Position numbers and translations under genes: made by a program. Below, piece by piece: positions 54,367 through 62,512 of a DNA stretch of 64,000 nucleotides; the first letter of the stretch is position 1; every line of letters begins with the position of its first letter. This DNA comes from RBG-13-68-16 sp050018455. GTDB lineage: Bacteria; Acidobacteriota; Thermoanaerobaculia; Thermoanaerobaculales; Thermoanaerobaculaceae. The DNA is taken from positions 368,889 through 432,888 of the forward strand of contig JBEKAA010000004.1 in assembly GCA_050018455.1 (NCBI GenBank), given 5' to 3'. The notes beneath the pieces are model-generated. The model was not told the DNA's origin and ran no database searches. It saw only the letters and a program-made list of their open reading frames with translations.

Positions 54367-54597
54367 ATGAAAGACCTCGTGGAACAGATCGCGAAGGCAC
54401 TCGTCGACCAACCGGACAAGGTGCAGGTGCGCGAGGTGCAGGGCGAGCAGACCATCGTGCTCGAGTTGCGGGTCGCCACCGAGGACCTCGGCAAGGTGAT
54501 CGGGAAGCAGGGCAAGACCGCCAGGGCCGTCCGGACACTGCTGGCGGCGGCCGGCATGAAAGTGCGCAAGCGCTTCGTGCTCGAGATCCTCGAGTAG
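54367..54597 (+). CDS. khpA: KH-domain RNA-binding protein KhpA
   Basis: A 76-residue single KH domain with the nucleic-acid loop VIGKQGKTARAVRTLL. KhpA usually dimerises with KhpB and binds many small and messenger RNAs; its location between rpsP and rimM is characteristic. TCGGAGG lies eight bases before ATG 54367. rimM begins on the base after its stop. Confidence 0.95.
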   Translation: MKDLVEQIAKALVDQPDKVQVREVQGEQTIVLELRVATEDLGKVIGKQGKTARAVRTLLAAAGMKVRKRFVLEILE

Positions 54598-55131
54598 ATG
54601 GCCTCCAGCCCCGAAGCCACCTGGCTGGCGGTGGGGCGTGTGCGTCGTCCCCATGGCCTACACGGTGAAGTCACGGTCGAAATCCTGACCGACTTTCCCG
54701 AACGCATCGCGGATGGAGTGGAGATCGGCCTCGGTCACGACGCCCCCGAGTTCAAGAAGATCGTCTACCACGTGCGCGTCCACAAGGGAGACTGGCTCCT
54801 CAGCTTCGTGGACCTGCGCACCATCGAGGAGGTCGAGGGCTGGCGCGGGTTGCACGTCTTCCTCCCGCCCCAGGAGCGCACTCAGCTCCCGCCCACCTAT
54901 TACTATGAGCACGAACTGGTCGGCTGCATGTGCGCGCACGTGGACGGGACCGAGCTCGGCACGGTTTCCGGGCTGCAGGACGGCCCGGGCGTTTCGCTGC
55001 TCGTCGTCGCCACCGCGGCCGGCGAGGTTCTCGTGCCGTTCAAGTCTCCGACCGTCGTCCGGGTGGAGCTCGGGGCCGGCACAGTCGTGCTCGATCCCCC
55101 GCGGGGACTGTTCGACGGCGATGCGCTGTGA
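54598..55131 (+). CDS. rimM: Ribosome maturation factor RimM
   Basis: This 177-residue two-domain beta-barrel/PRC-barrel protein matures the 30S head with S19. The N-terminal motif is VGRVRRPHGLHGEVTVEILT. The PRC domain has YYYEHELVGC and DGTELGTVSGLQDGPG. ATG 54598 directly abuts the khpA stop, and the 3' end overlaps trmD by 11 bp. Confidence 0.95.
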   Translation: MASSPEATWLAVGRVRRPHGLHGEVTVEILTDFPERIADGVEIGLGHDAPEFKKIVYHVRVHKGDWLLSFVDLRTIEEVEGWRGLHVFLPPQERTQLPPTYYYEHELVGCMCAHVDGTELGTVSGLQDGPGVSLLVVATAAGEVLVPFKSPTVVRVELGAGTVVLDPPRGLFDGDAL

Positions 55132-55900
55132 CTTCCTGACGCTCTTCCCTTCGGCGGTGGAACCGTACCTGGCGGTCGGCGTCCTCGGCCGCGGAATTGC
55201 GGCCGGCGTGCTGGACGTGCGTGTCCACGATCTCAGGAAGTGGGCCGTCAATCGCTACGGGCAGGTCGACGACGAATCGTACGGCGGCGGCCCAGGCATG
55301 GTGCTCATGGCGTCGGCCGTCGTTCCTGCGGTGCGTGCGGTGGCCTCGGCCGCGCCGGCCGCCCCGCACGTCGTCCTTCCGGACCCGCGCGGGCGGCGCT
55401 TCGACGACGAGATCGCGCGCGAGCTCGCCTCGTACGCGAACCTGCTGTTCGTGTGCGGGCGCTACGAGGGGTTCGACGAGCGCGTGCACGAGCTTCTGGC
55501 CGCCGACGAGATCTCGCTCGGCGACTTCGTGCTCTCGGGCGGGGAGCTCGCGGCCCTCGCGATGCTGGACGCCGCGGCTCGGCACCTGCCGGGGGTCGTC
55601 GGCGACCCCGGCTCTGTTGCGGCCGACTCGTTCACCTCGGGCCTCCTCGACCACCCCGTGTACACGCGGCCCCGGGATTTCGAGGCCTTGGGCGTGCCGG
55701 AGGTGCTGGCCTCCGGCGACCACGAGGCGATCCGGAAGTGGCGCCTGAAGCAGGCCGTGCGGCTCACGCTGCGTCGCCGGCCCGACCTCCTGGCGCGAGG
55801 GTGGTCCGGGTTCCCCGAGGAAGTGAGGCGCCTCGCGGCGGTCGTCGCGGAGGAGGAAGGCATCCCGTGGCCGCCGGAGATCCTTCCCGACGACGGGTAG
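55121..55900 (+). CDS. trmD: tRNA (guanine37-N1)-methyltransferase
   Basis: This 259-residue SPOUT methyltransferase makes m1G37 and prevents +1 frameshifting. The trefoil-knot motifs are visible: SYGGGPGMVLMA, the SAM-binding LLFVCGRYEGFDERV, and ISLGDFVLSGGELAALAMLDA. The tRNA-binding residues are in the C-terminal part (RKWRLKQAV). ATG 55121 overlaps rimM. Normally rplS follows directly; here a methyltransferase gene intervenes. Confidence 0.97.
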   Translation: MRCDFLTLFPSAVEPYLAVGVLGRGIAAGVLDVRVHDLRKWAVNRYGQVDDESYGGGPGMVLMASAVVPAVRAVASAAPAAPHVVLPDPRGRRFDDEIARELASYANLLFVCGRYEGFDERVHELLAADEISLGDFVLSGGELAALAMLDAAARHLPGVVGDPGSVAADSFTSGLLDHPVYTRPRDFEALGVPEVLASGDHEAIRKWRLKQAVRLTLRRRPDLLARGWSGFPEEVRRLAAVVAEEEGIPWPPEILPDDG

Positions 55901-55987
55901 TGGGCCTTTGGTGATCGCGCCGATACCGAGCCCGGTCGTCGGCCCTGCAAGACCTTTCGATTCTGACTCTGAGCGGCCCTTGCTCAA

Positions 55988-56016
55988 TTGACGGCAACAG
56001 TTCAGGCAACTAGGCT
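55988..56016 (+). promoter_or_regulatory. Promoter of the methyltransferase gene, leaderless
   Basis: TTGACG at 55988-55993 and TAGGCT at 56011-56016 are spaced 17 bp. The expected start site is at or one base before the GTG start at 56023. No Shine-Dalgarno sequence is present between them. Confidence 0.6.
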
Positions 56017-56022
56017 TTTTCG

Positions 56023-56868
56023 GTGCAGCAGGGACAACCGAGCCGCACGGCGCTGGGAGCAGCTGCCCATCGCGCCGTCCACCAGGTGCTGGAGGGCGGT
56101 CGTATCTTCGCCGATCCGCTGGCCGTGCGAATCCTGGGGGCGGACGCCGAAGCGGCCGTCCGCGATGCGGAAAACCACCCGTCCAGGCGAGGGCTGCGCC
56201 TTTTCATTGCCGTGAGAACACGTTTTGCCGAGGATGCCTTGGCGGTTGCCGTCGCTCGCGGTGTCCGCCAGTTGGTGGTGCTTGGGGCGGGCCTCGACAC
56301 GTACGCCTACCGCACCGCTTTGGGGGACAGCCTGCACGTCTTCGAGGTGGATCACCCTGCGACCCAGGCTTGGAAGCGCCAACGGCTCGCCGAGGCCGCG
56401 ATCCCGGTGCCTCGCGCGCTCACCTTCGCCCCGGTCGATTTCGAGAGGGAGACTTTAGCGGATGGCCTTGCCGCCGCCGGTTTCGATCCGGCTCGACAGA
56501 CCTTTTTCACCTGGCTGGGCGTCGTGCCGTACCTGACGGAGCAGGTCGTGTTTTCGACGCTGGCCTTCATCGCCGGTCTGCCGGGGGGCGCCCACGTCGT
56601 GTTCGACTACGGCAACCCCCCGGTGTCGGCCTCCAACGAAGATGACTATGCCGCCGGCCGAGAGGCGCTTGCCTCGCGCGTCGCCTCCGTGGGAGAGGCC
56701 TTCACGAGCCATTTTGAAACGGACGCGCTCCGCGCTGGACTGACGGCCCTGGGATTTCGCGAAGTCGAAGATCTCGGACCGAGGACGATCCGGGACCGTT
56801 ACTTCGCAGGGCGCGGAGGCTCCTTGCCCGATCGAGGCGGTCATATCCTGCGCGCGACGACGGTTTGA
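56023..56868 (+). CDS. Class I SAM-dependent methyltransferase (PPM1/TIGR00027-like)
   Basis: This 281-residue protein resembles the leucine-carboxyl-methyltransferase-like family: FADPLAVRILG near the N terminus, the SAM-binding VVLGAGLDTYAYR, FEVDHPATQAWKRQRL, and WLGVVPYL in the middle. These enzymes often methylate carboxylates of small molecules, polyketides or mycolate-type lipids; the substrate is unknown. It is inserted between trmD and rplS, starts at GTG 56023 without a ribosome site, and has its own promoter. Confidence 0.88.
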   Translation: MQQGQPSRTALGAAAHRAVHQVLEGGRIFADPLAVRILGADAEAAVRDAENHPSRRGLRLFIAVRTRFAEDALAVAVARGVRQLVVLGAGLDTYAYRTALGDSLHVFEVDHPATQAWKRQRLAEAAIPVPRALTFAPVDFERETLADGLAAAGFDPARQTFFTWLGVVPYLTEQVVFSTLAFIAGLPGGAHVVFDYGNPPVSASNEDDYAAGREALASRVASVGEAFTSHFETDALRAGLTALGFREVEDLGPRTIRDRYFAGRGGSLPDRGGHILRATTV

Positions 56869-56981
56869 GGGCGGCAACCCCCGTTTGCGCGTGCGGTCGC
56901 TCCGAATTCGACGCGCCAGCGGTGCGGCGGTACCTGGGACCACCATCACCGGCGCTCCTTTCCGTTGGAGCACCGGGCGTG

Positions 56982-56987
56982 TATAAT
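56982..56987 (+). promoter_or_regulatory. -10 box upstream of rplS
   Basis: TATAAT in GTGTATAATCACC is a perfect -10 hexamer with an upstream TG of the extended type, 53 bp before rplS. It would supply rplS-rnhB transcription independent of the rpsP operon, which is needed here because a foreign gene interrupts the usual order. Confidence 0.65.
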
Positions 56988-57039
56988 CACCGTTCCGCGC
57001 CACGTCCTTGTACAGCGTGGTCAGGGCGGGAGGTTTACG

Positions 57040-57387
57040 ATGGATCTACGCGAGCTCGAAAAGGAGCAGATGCGCGACGATATCCCGGACTTCGGCCCGG
57101 GTGACACGGTGCGAGTCCACGTCAAGGTCCGCGAGGGCGAAAAAGAGCGCATTCAGGTCTTCGAGGGTGTCGTGATCGGCCGCAAGGGCGGGAGCGTGCG
57201 CGAGAGCTTCACGGTCCGCAAGGTCTCCTACAGCATCGGGGTCGAGCGCATCTTCCCGGTGCACTCGCCGAACATCGACCGCATCGAGGTCGTGCGTCAC
57301 GGGCGCGTCCGGCGGGCCAAGCTCTACTACTTGCGTGCACTCAGGGGCAAGGCGGCCCGTCTCGAGGAAGAGTACGACCGCAAGTGA
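57040..57387 (+). CDS. rplS: 50S ribosomal protein L19
   Basis: This 115-residue protein has the L19 signature FGPGDTVRVHVKVREGEKER, QVFEGVVIGRKGG, and ERIFPVHSPNIDRIEVVRHG with RRAKLYYLR. It sits at the 30S-50S interface. GGGAGG lies about seven bases before ATG 57040. Its stop overlaps the rnhB GTG by 4 bp. Confidence 0.97.
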   Translation: MDLRELEKEQMRDDIPDFGPGDTVRVHVKVREGEKERIQVFEGVVIGRKGGSVRESFTVRKVSYSIGVERIFPVHSPNIDRIEVVRHGRVRRAKLYYLRALRGKAARLEEEYDRK

Positions 57388-57995
57388 GGGCCGCGCCGCC
57401 CGACGGTGCTCTTGACCACAAGGCCTCTCGCCGCCACGGCCTGATCGCAGGCGTGGACGAGGTCGGCCGCGGCGCGCTTGCCGGGCCGGTCACCGTGGCC
57501 GCCGTGATCCTCGACCCGGAGCGCCCGATCGAGGGGCTCGACGACTCCAAGCGTCTTTCGCCGAGGACCCGAGAGCGCCTCGCCGAAGCGATCCGGGCGC
57601 ACGCGTTGTGCTGGGCCGTCGTGCATCGCAGCCCTGCCGAGATCGATCGCATCAACATCCTCGAGGCCACCCGTTCCGCCATGACGGAGGCGGTGCTGGC
57701 TCTTGCCCGCACCCCCGGGCTGGTCGTCAGCGACGCGGTTGCGCTCCCGGGCCTTTCCACTCCCGTGCTGGCGGAGACGCGTGCCGATTCCCGCTACCAG
57801 TGCGTTGCGGCCGCGTCGATTCTGGCGAAGGTCGTGCGGGACCGGGCCATGGTCTCGCTGGCGCGCAGCCACCCGGGGTACGGCTGGGAGTCGAACAAGG
57901 GCTATCCGTCGCCGGCGCACCTGGCGGCGCTCCGCCGGCTGGGCGTTTCGACGCAGCACCGGCGCAGCTTTGCTCCAGTCCGTGTGCTAGGATGA
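57384..57995 (+). CDS. rnhB: Ribonuclease HII
   Basis: This 203-residue enzyme nicks RNA in RNA-DNA hybrids and removes misincorporated ribonucleotides. Catalytic motifs are AGVDEVGRGALAGPV (Asp and Glu), LDDSKRLSPRTRE, VSDAVALPG with a third Asp, and AASILAKVVRDR. C-terminal GYGWESNKGYP with HRRSFAPV is typical. GTG 57384 overlaps the rplS stop. Confidence 0.96.
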   Translation: MRAAPPDGALDHKASRRHGLIAGVDEVGRGALAGPVTVAAVILDPERPIEGLDDSKRLSPRTRERLAEAIRAHALCWAVVHRSPAEIDRINILEATRSAMTEAVLALARTPGLVVSDAVALPGLSTPVLAETRADSRYQCVAAASILAKVVRDRAMVSLARSHPGYGWESNKGYPSPAHLAALRRLGVSTQHRRSFAPVRVLG

Positions 57996-58017
57996 GCGAG
58001 GGACGATAAGCCTTTCT

Positions 58018-60921
58018 ATGGCTTCGGCGAAGAGGGATCAGATCATCCAGGAGGCGGAGAAACTCGCCGCGCGCGGCAAGCTCGACGCTGCCATCAAGGA
58101 GTACAAGCGCGCGGTGGACCAGGTCCCCAGCGACACGAACGCGCTGAACCGCCTCGGCGACCTCCTCGTTCGGGTCACGCGGATCCCGGAAGCGATCGAG
58201 GTCTACCAGCGCATCGCCGAGCACTTTGCCCAGGACGGTTTCTTCCTGAAGTCGATCGCAATTTACAAGAAGGTCAACCGCCTCGATCCCCGCCGCACCG
58301 AGACGTACGAACGGCTGGCCGACCTCTACTTCAAGCAGGGGCTCGTCGTCGAAGGGCGCCAGCAGCTGGTGACGCTCGCGGACTGGTTCCTGCGCTCCAA
58401 ACAGCCCCAGGAGGCGGTGCGCGTGTACCGCCGTCTGGTCGAGCTCGAACCGTCCAACTTCCAGGCGCGGGCGAAGCTCGTGGACTTGTCCGTGCAGCTC
58501 GGCGACGTGGCGACGGTAGCTGCCGAGATCGACACGCTCGGCCGGTCGCTCCTGTCCCGCGGCATGCTGGACGAGGCGTTGAAGCTCTACTACCGAGCCC
58601 TCGACCTCGGGCCGGAACAGGCAGACTTCGTCGCGCCGTGCATCGACGCGCTCGTCGGCGCTGGGCGCCAGAACCAGGCGGCGGAGCTCTCAAAGAAAGC
58701 GCTTGCCGTCACCAAGGGTGGCGTCGAGCTGCAGCGTGCGGCGGCGCGAGCGCTCGCTGAAGCCGGTGAAATCGACGAAGCCCGTCGTCTGGCCGAGGAT
58801 CTTGTGACGAAGTTCGGTGACCGCACCGAAATCATCCAGCTCTACGGGGACGTGATGATCCGGGTCGGGGACGCCGGGGAGGCCCGAGAGCGGCTTCTCC
58901 CCACCATCGACCGTCTGCTGAAAGTCCGCGACGTCGCACGGGCCGCAACCCTCGTGAAGAAGCTGATGAGCAGCATTCCCGGCGACGCGCAAGTGCTCGA
59001 ACGCGCGCTCAGGGTGTTCGAGCAGCAGGACGACGCCGACATGATCCTGAGCATCGAGGCGGCGCTGGCCGATGCGTACCTCCGTGACGGGAGGCAAACC
59101 GAGGCGATTCCTCTCTATCGTCGCCTTGCGGCCGAAGTCCCTTCCAACCCTCTCTTCGCCCAGCGCTTGACTGAGCTCGGCGTGGCGATCACGGCGGCCC
59201 CGGCACCAGTGCCCGTGGAACCGGCTCCGCCGGCCCCGGTGGATGACGGGGTCGAGTTCGTCGATGTGGAGTTCAGTTCGTCCGCCTCCGGGGAACACCC
59301 GCCGAGCCCGGCCGTGCCGTTGCCGGTTCCGAGTCCGGTTGCGCCGGTCGAGGAGAAGCCCCGGAAGGACGCGGGCCTCACCGAGCCGTCGCTGTCACCG
59401 ACCAACGCCGAGGAGCTCTACACGGAGGCGGTGGTATTCGCCAAGTACGGACTCACAGACAAGGCGATCACCCACCTCCAGCGCCTGCTCGCGCTGGACC
59501 CGGTCCATGCGCGCGGCCGTGAGATGCTGGCGTCGCTCGGAGGCGGCGATCTCGTCGAGGTCGAGGCGCCGGTGCCGGAAGCCCCGCCGGCCCCCGTTGC
59601 GGAGGCGGAACTCGCGTTCACGCCCCCTCCGGCGGCCATCGACGACCGGATGTTCCCGGCGGAAGAGGGGTTCAACCCGTTCTCGGGCGCCATCCCTCTG
59701 CCCGCGGCCGCGCCCCCGGTAGCCGCCCGCCCAAAGGCGGCGCAGCCGTCCCTAGACCTCTCGCTTCCGGTTCCGGGGCTCGACCTGAGCATTTTCGAAC
59801 GGCCGGCACCCAAGGAAGCCGCTCCCGCAAAGCAAAAAGCAGCCGAACCAAGGCCCGCCGAGCCGAGGGCGGCCGGACCCCTCCCGTCGTTCGACGACCT
59901 GGTGGCGTCGTTGCCCCCGAAGCCGCCTCTCGCCAGGGAGAAGCGCCGGCAGCCGACCGGCCCGATCCGGCTCGACAACCTCGAGGCGATGCTCGGCCTC
60001 CGCTCCCCTGCCGGCTCCCCGCCTCCGGTGTCCGAGCCTCGGCCGGCGCCGGCCCCGGCGCCTCTGCGGCAACCTGCCGCCCCGGAACCGATCGCGACGG
60101 AACCTCCGGTGCCCGAGGTCCCTGCCGCGCCCGAGCCCCCCATCGTCCTGGACGAGGCGATGGAGCTGGTCGAGGTCGCCGAGGTACTGTCGGGACCCAG
60201 CGCGGAACAGCTCGGCGAGCTGGACTTCTTCATCCAGCAAGGTCTCTTGGACGACGCCGCGAAGGTGTTGAGCAAGATCCGGGACGCGTTTCCGGAACAC
60301 CCGGACGTTGCTGCCCGCCAGGCGATGCTCAAGGCGCGAGGTTGGGATGACGAACGCCCCGCTGCCGCCGCGTCGACGGCAGCCGAGCTCTTCAGCGAGG
60401 AAGACCAGTTCTTCGATCTGGCCGCGGAGCTCGAGAAAGAACTTGCCGACGAGGAGATGGTGGCGGAGGCCACCGGAGCCGGCAAGGCAAGCGACGTCTC
60501 GATCGAGGAACTCTTCAAAGAGTTTCAGCGCGGGGTGGCGGAACAGGTTCAGGAAGAGGACTACGACACCCACTTCAACCTCGGGCTGGCGTACCGCGAG
60601 ATGGGCCTCCTGGACGAGGCGATCGGCGAGTTTCAGCTGTCCACCAAATCCCCCGACTACCTTGTTGAGAGCGCGAGCATGATCGGTGCGTGCTACCTCG
60701 ACAAAGGGCTGCCGGAGTTGGCAGCCGAGTGGTACCAGCGCGCGCTTTCGGCGCCCAACCTCCCTCTCGAGACGGAGCTCGGTCTGCGCTACGAGCTCGG
60801 GCGGGCGCACGAACAGGCCGGAAACACGGCCGCGGCTCTCGCGTGCTTCAGCGAAGTGCTCGCGATCAACCCGACGTTCCGGGATGTCGTGGATCGCATC
60901 TCGAAGCTCCGCTCCAACTGA
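58018..60921 (+). CDS. Large TPR-repeat protein with proline/alanine-rich linkers
   Basis: This 967-residue protein has an N-terminal array of TPR helices (about 1-390; e.g. GKLDAAIKEYKRAVDQVPSD, NALNRLGDL). A single TPR at about 460-500 and a central disordered Pro/Ala linker (500-690) follow, with further helical repeats to the C terminus (HFNLGLAYREMGLLDEAIGE, YELGRAHEQAGNTAAALACF). No signal peptide or membrane segment is visible, so it is probably a cytoplasmic scaffold. Similar proteins in Myxococcota and Acidobacteriota occur near motility or envelope genes, but the partner here is not evident. ATG 58018. Confidence 0.8.
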   Translation: MASAKRDQIIQEAEKLAARGKLDAAIKEYKRAVDQVPSDTNALNRLGDLLVRVTRIPEAIEVYQRIAEHFAQDGFFLKSIAIYKKVNRLDPRRTETYERLADLYFKQGLVVEGRQQLVTLADWFLRSKQPQEAVRVYRRLVELEPSNFQARAKLVDLSVQLGDVATVAAEIDTLGRSLLSRGMLDEALKLYYRALDLGPEQADFVAPCIDALVGAGRQNQAAELSKKALAVTKGGVELQRAAARALAEAGEIDEARRLAEDLVTKFGDRTEIIQLYGDVMIRVGDAGEARERLLPTIDRLLKVRDVARAATLVKKLMSSIPGDAQVLERALRVFEQQDDADMILSIEAALADAYLRDGRQTEAIPLYRRLAAEVPSNPLFAQRLTELGVAITAAPAPVPVEPAPPAPVDDGVEFVDVEFSSSASGEHPPSPAVPLPVPSPVAPVEEKPRKDAGLTEPSLSPTNAEELYTEAVVFAKYGLTDKAITHLQRLLALDPVHARGREMLASLGGGDLVEVEAPVPEAPPAPVAEAELAFTPPPAAIDDRMFPAEEGFNPFSGAIPLPAAAPPVAARPKAAQPSLDLSLPVPGLDLSIFERPAPKEAAPAKQKAAEPRPAEPRAAGPLPSFDDLVASLPPKPPLAREKRRQPTGPIRLDNLEAMLGLRSPAGSPPPVSEPRPAPAPAPLRQPAAPEPIATEPPVPEVPAAPEPPIVLDEAMELVEVAEVLSGPSAEQLGELDFFIQQGLLDDAAKVLSKIRDAFPEHPDVAARQAMLKARGWDDERPAAAASTAAELFSEEDQFFDLAAELEKELADEEMVAEATGAGKASDVSIEELFKEFQRGVAEQVQEEDYDTHFNLGLAYREMGLLDEAIGEFQLSTKSPDYLVESASMIGACYLDKGLPELAAEWYQRALSAPNLPLETELGLRYELGRAHEQAGNTAAALACFSEVLAINPTFRDVVDRISKLRSN

Positions 60922-60929
60922 GAACCGGC

Positions 60930-61151
60930 GTTCGCAGGTTCACACGTTCGAAAGTTCACAGGTTCGAAGGTTCCACCACCTGCCCTGAGCAGAGGAGCAG
61001 GGGTGCGGAGGAGCAGGGAGCTCAAGACCAAGGTTGGGCGTCGGAGCGTGCGTCAGACCCGCACTGGGTCTTTCTCCTCCGCTCCTCGGCCCCTCGGCAC
61101 CTCTGCCGTTCTTGAACTCTCGAACTTTCGAACCTTGGAACCTTCGAACTC
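60930..61151 (+). repeat. Compound mirror-nested array: B-A core A'-B'
   Basis: Left: B octads GTTCGCAG, GTTCACAC, GTTCGAAA, GTTCACAG, GTTCGAAG (60930-60974), then A octads GAGCAGAG, GAGCAGGG, GTGCGGAG (60988-61020). Core about 50 bp, containing an AGACCC/GGGTCT hairpin at 61055-61071. Right: A' octads (61074-61106), then B' GAACTTTC/GAACCTTG words (61108-61151). Here B is outside A, the reverse of the nesting at 26212 and 33154. The flanking genes are convergent. Confidence 0.9.
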
Positions 61152-61158
61152 CTGCGCG

Positions 61159-61845
61159 CTACATCTCCCCCGCCACGAGGATCGGCATGCCGGTGCGCAG
61201 CAGGTGGTGGATCCGGCGCGCGTCCTCGCCGGCCATCGCGAGGGTAATGGCGGGGATGCGGTCCTCGCCGAGGCCGCGCAGCCGCCGCCACCCGTCCTTG
61301 ACTGCGGCCAGGAAGGTCTGGAGATGGCTCTGGGGCGGCAACGTGTCTGTGATCCAGAGGTCCCAGCCGTTGTTGAGGCGGTTTCGGTAGGACACGGGCG
61401 GCAACGGCACCGGCGTCGGCGTGGGGGTCGGCGCGGCAGGTGTCGCCGAAGGCGTGGGCTCGGCCTCATCTTCCTCTTCGCCCATCTTCGGGGCTGGCCT
61501 CAACTCGGTCGGCTCCACGACCTCTCGATCGGAGTCTCCTGCCCCCTGCGCCACCGTCCAGACGGCCGGGATCGGGGGGTGGGCCGGGATGTCCCTCCGC
61601 AGCACCGGCTGCTGGCTGACGATCTCGATCCCGCTCAGGCCCACCGCGTCCAGGACGGTGCCGCGAGACCTGATCTCCAGGACCCGCCGCTGCGGGTCGA
61701 GAACGAGGTACACGCCCGGTTTCCTGGCGAGTCCCGCCTCCATCTCGAGCGCCGCGACGCGGGCCGGCTCGGGCGGAGAATCGCCTGCGCGGGCGCCGAA
61801 CGCCGCCAGGCTAATAGAGATATACGCGAGTGCCGATAGGCGCAT
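61159..61845 (-). CDS. Exported protein of unknown function beside the L,D-transpeptidases
   Basis: This 228-residue protein has a short signal-like N terminus (MRLSALAYISISLAAFGARA). The mature part contains KPGVYLVLDPQRRVLEIRSRG and IVSQQPVLRRDIPAHPP. A Thr/Pro-rich linker and a C-terminal stretch (WDLWITDTLPPQSHLQTFLA) complete it. The YLVLD..RR.LEI segment looks like the first strands of a YkuD fold, but no catalytic HGC motif exists. ATG 61845 lies inside the 3' end of the upstream transpeptidase gene, so it is translationally linked. Confidence 0.65.
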   Translation of the reverse strand: MRLSALAYISISLAAFGARAGDSPPEPARVAALEMEAGLARKPGVYLVLDPQRRVLEIRSRGTVLDAVGLSGIEIVSQQPVLRRDIPAHPPIPAVWTVAQGAGDSDREVVEPTELRPAPKMGEEEDEAEPTPSATPAAPTPTPTPVPLPPVSYRNRLNNGWDLWITDTLPPQSHLQTFLAAVKDGWRRLRGLGEDRIPAITLAMAGEDARRIHHLLRTGMPILVAGEM

Positions 61846-62512
61846 GTTTGTAGACGAACTCCAGGTCCTCGTCGCCGAGCCTGATGCAGCCGTGGGTGAC
61901 CCGACGGCCCAGCAGGCTCTTGAAGAGCGTCCCATGAATGATGAACCCGTCGCCGATGTAGAGCGCGTAGTCGCCCAGCGACATGTTGTCGAAACGTTCA
62001 TTCGGGTCCTTGGGCGGCAGGTATCCTTCCTCGATGAACGCCCAGTCGGGTTTGGCCCAGACCGGGTGTTGCACCTTCCTCTCCACCACCCGCTCGCCCA
62101 TCGGCGTGTCGAAGATCCACCGCTTGCCGTTGCGCGGGTCCTTCAGCACCCGCCCGGTGCCGGTCGAGCAGACGGCGGTGCGGATGAGTCTTCCGTTGTC
62201 GTAAAGATGGAGGCGGTTGCGATAGCTGTCCACGACGATGAAAACGCCCTTGGGGTGGACCTTGTCGATCTCCTTGGCGGCCTGGCTGGCGATCCTGGTG
62301 AGTCGGTTGGGGTCGGACGACAGGTCGGACACCGACGGCGTGGCGTCGAACGGCGTGGCGACGAAAGGCCGTCCGAGGCGCGCGAGCACCGCCGCGCCTC
62401 CGCAGGTCAACAGGAGGGCCGCAGCGAAGCCGAGCCCGAGCGCGAGCGGCCAGCGCGAGCCGTGACACTCGTCGCCTGTCAACAGGATCGCAACCGTCGG
62501 GTCAGTGCTCAT
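61811..62512 (-). CDS. L,D-transpeptidase (YkuD domain), membrane-anchored
   Basis: This 233-residue protein has one N-terminal membrane segment (WPLALGLGFAAALLLTCGGA). The YkuD domain has VFIVVDSYRNRLHLYDNG at its start and the catalytic block YIGDGFIIHGTLF then RRVTHGCIRLGDED, with the nucleophilic Cys. It forms 3-3 peptidoglycan cross-links or attaches proteins to peptidoglycan in the periplasm. ATG 62512 overlaps the end of the upstream lipoprotein transpeptidase by 11 bp. Confidence 0.92.
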   Translation of the reverse strand: MSTDPTVAILLTGDECHGSRWPLALGLGFAAALLLTCGGAAVLARLGRPFVATPFDATPSVSDLSSDPNRLTRIASQAAKEIDKVHPKGVFIVVDSYRNRLHLYDNGRLIRTAVCSTGTGRVLKDPRNGKRWIFDTPMGERVVERKVQHPVWAKPDWAFIEEGYLPPKDPNERFDNMSLGDYALYIGDGFIIHGTLFKSLLGRRVTHGCIRLGDEDLEFVYKHAPIGTRVYLY

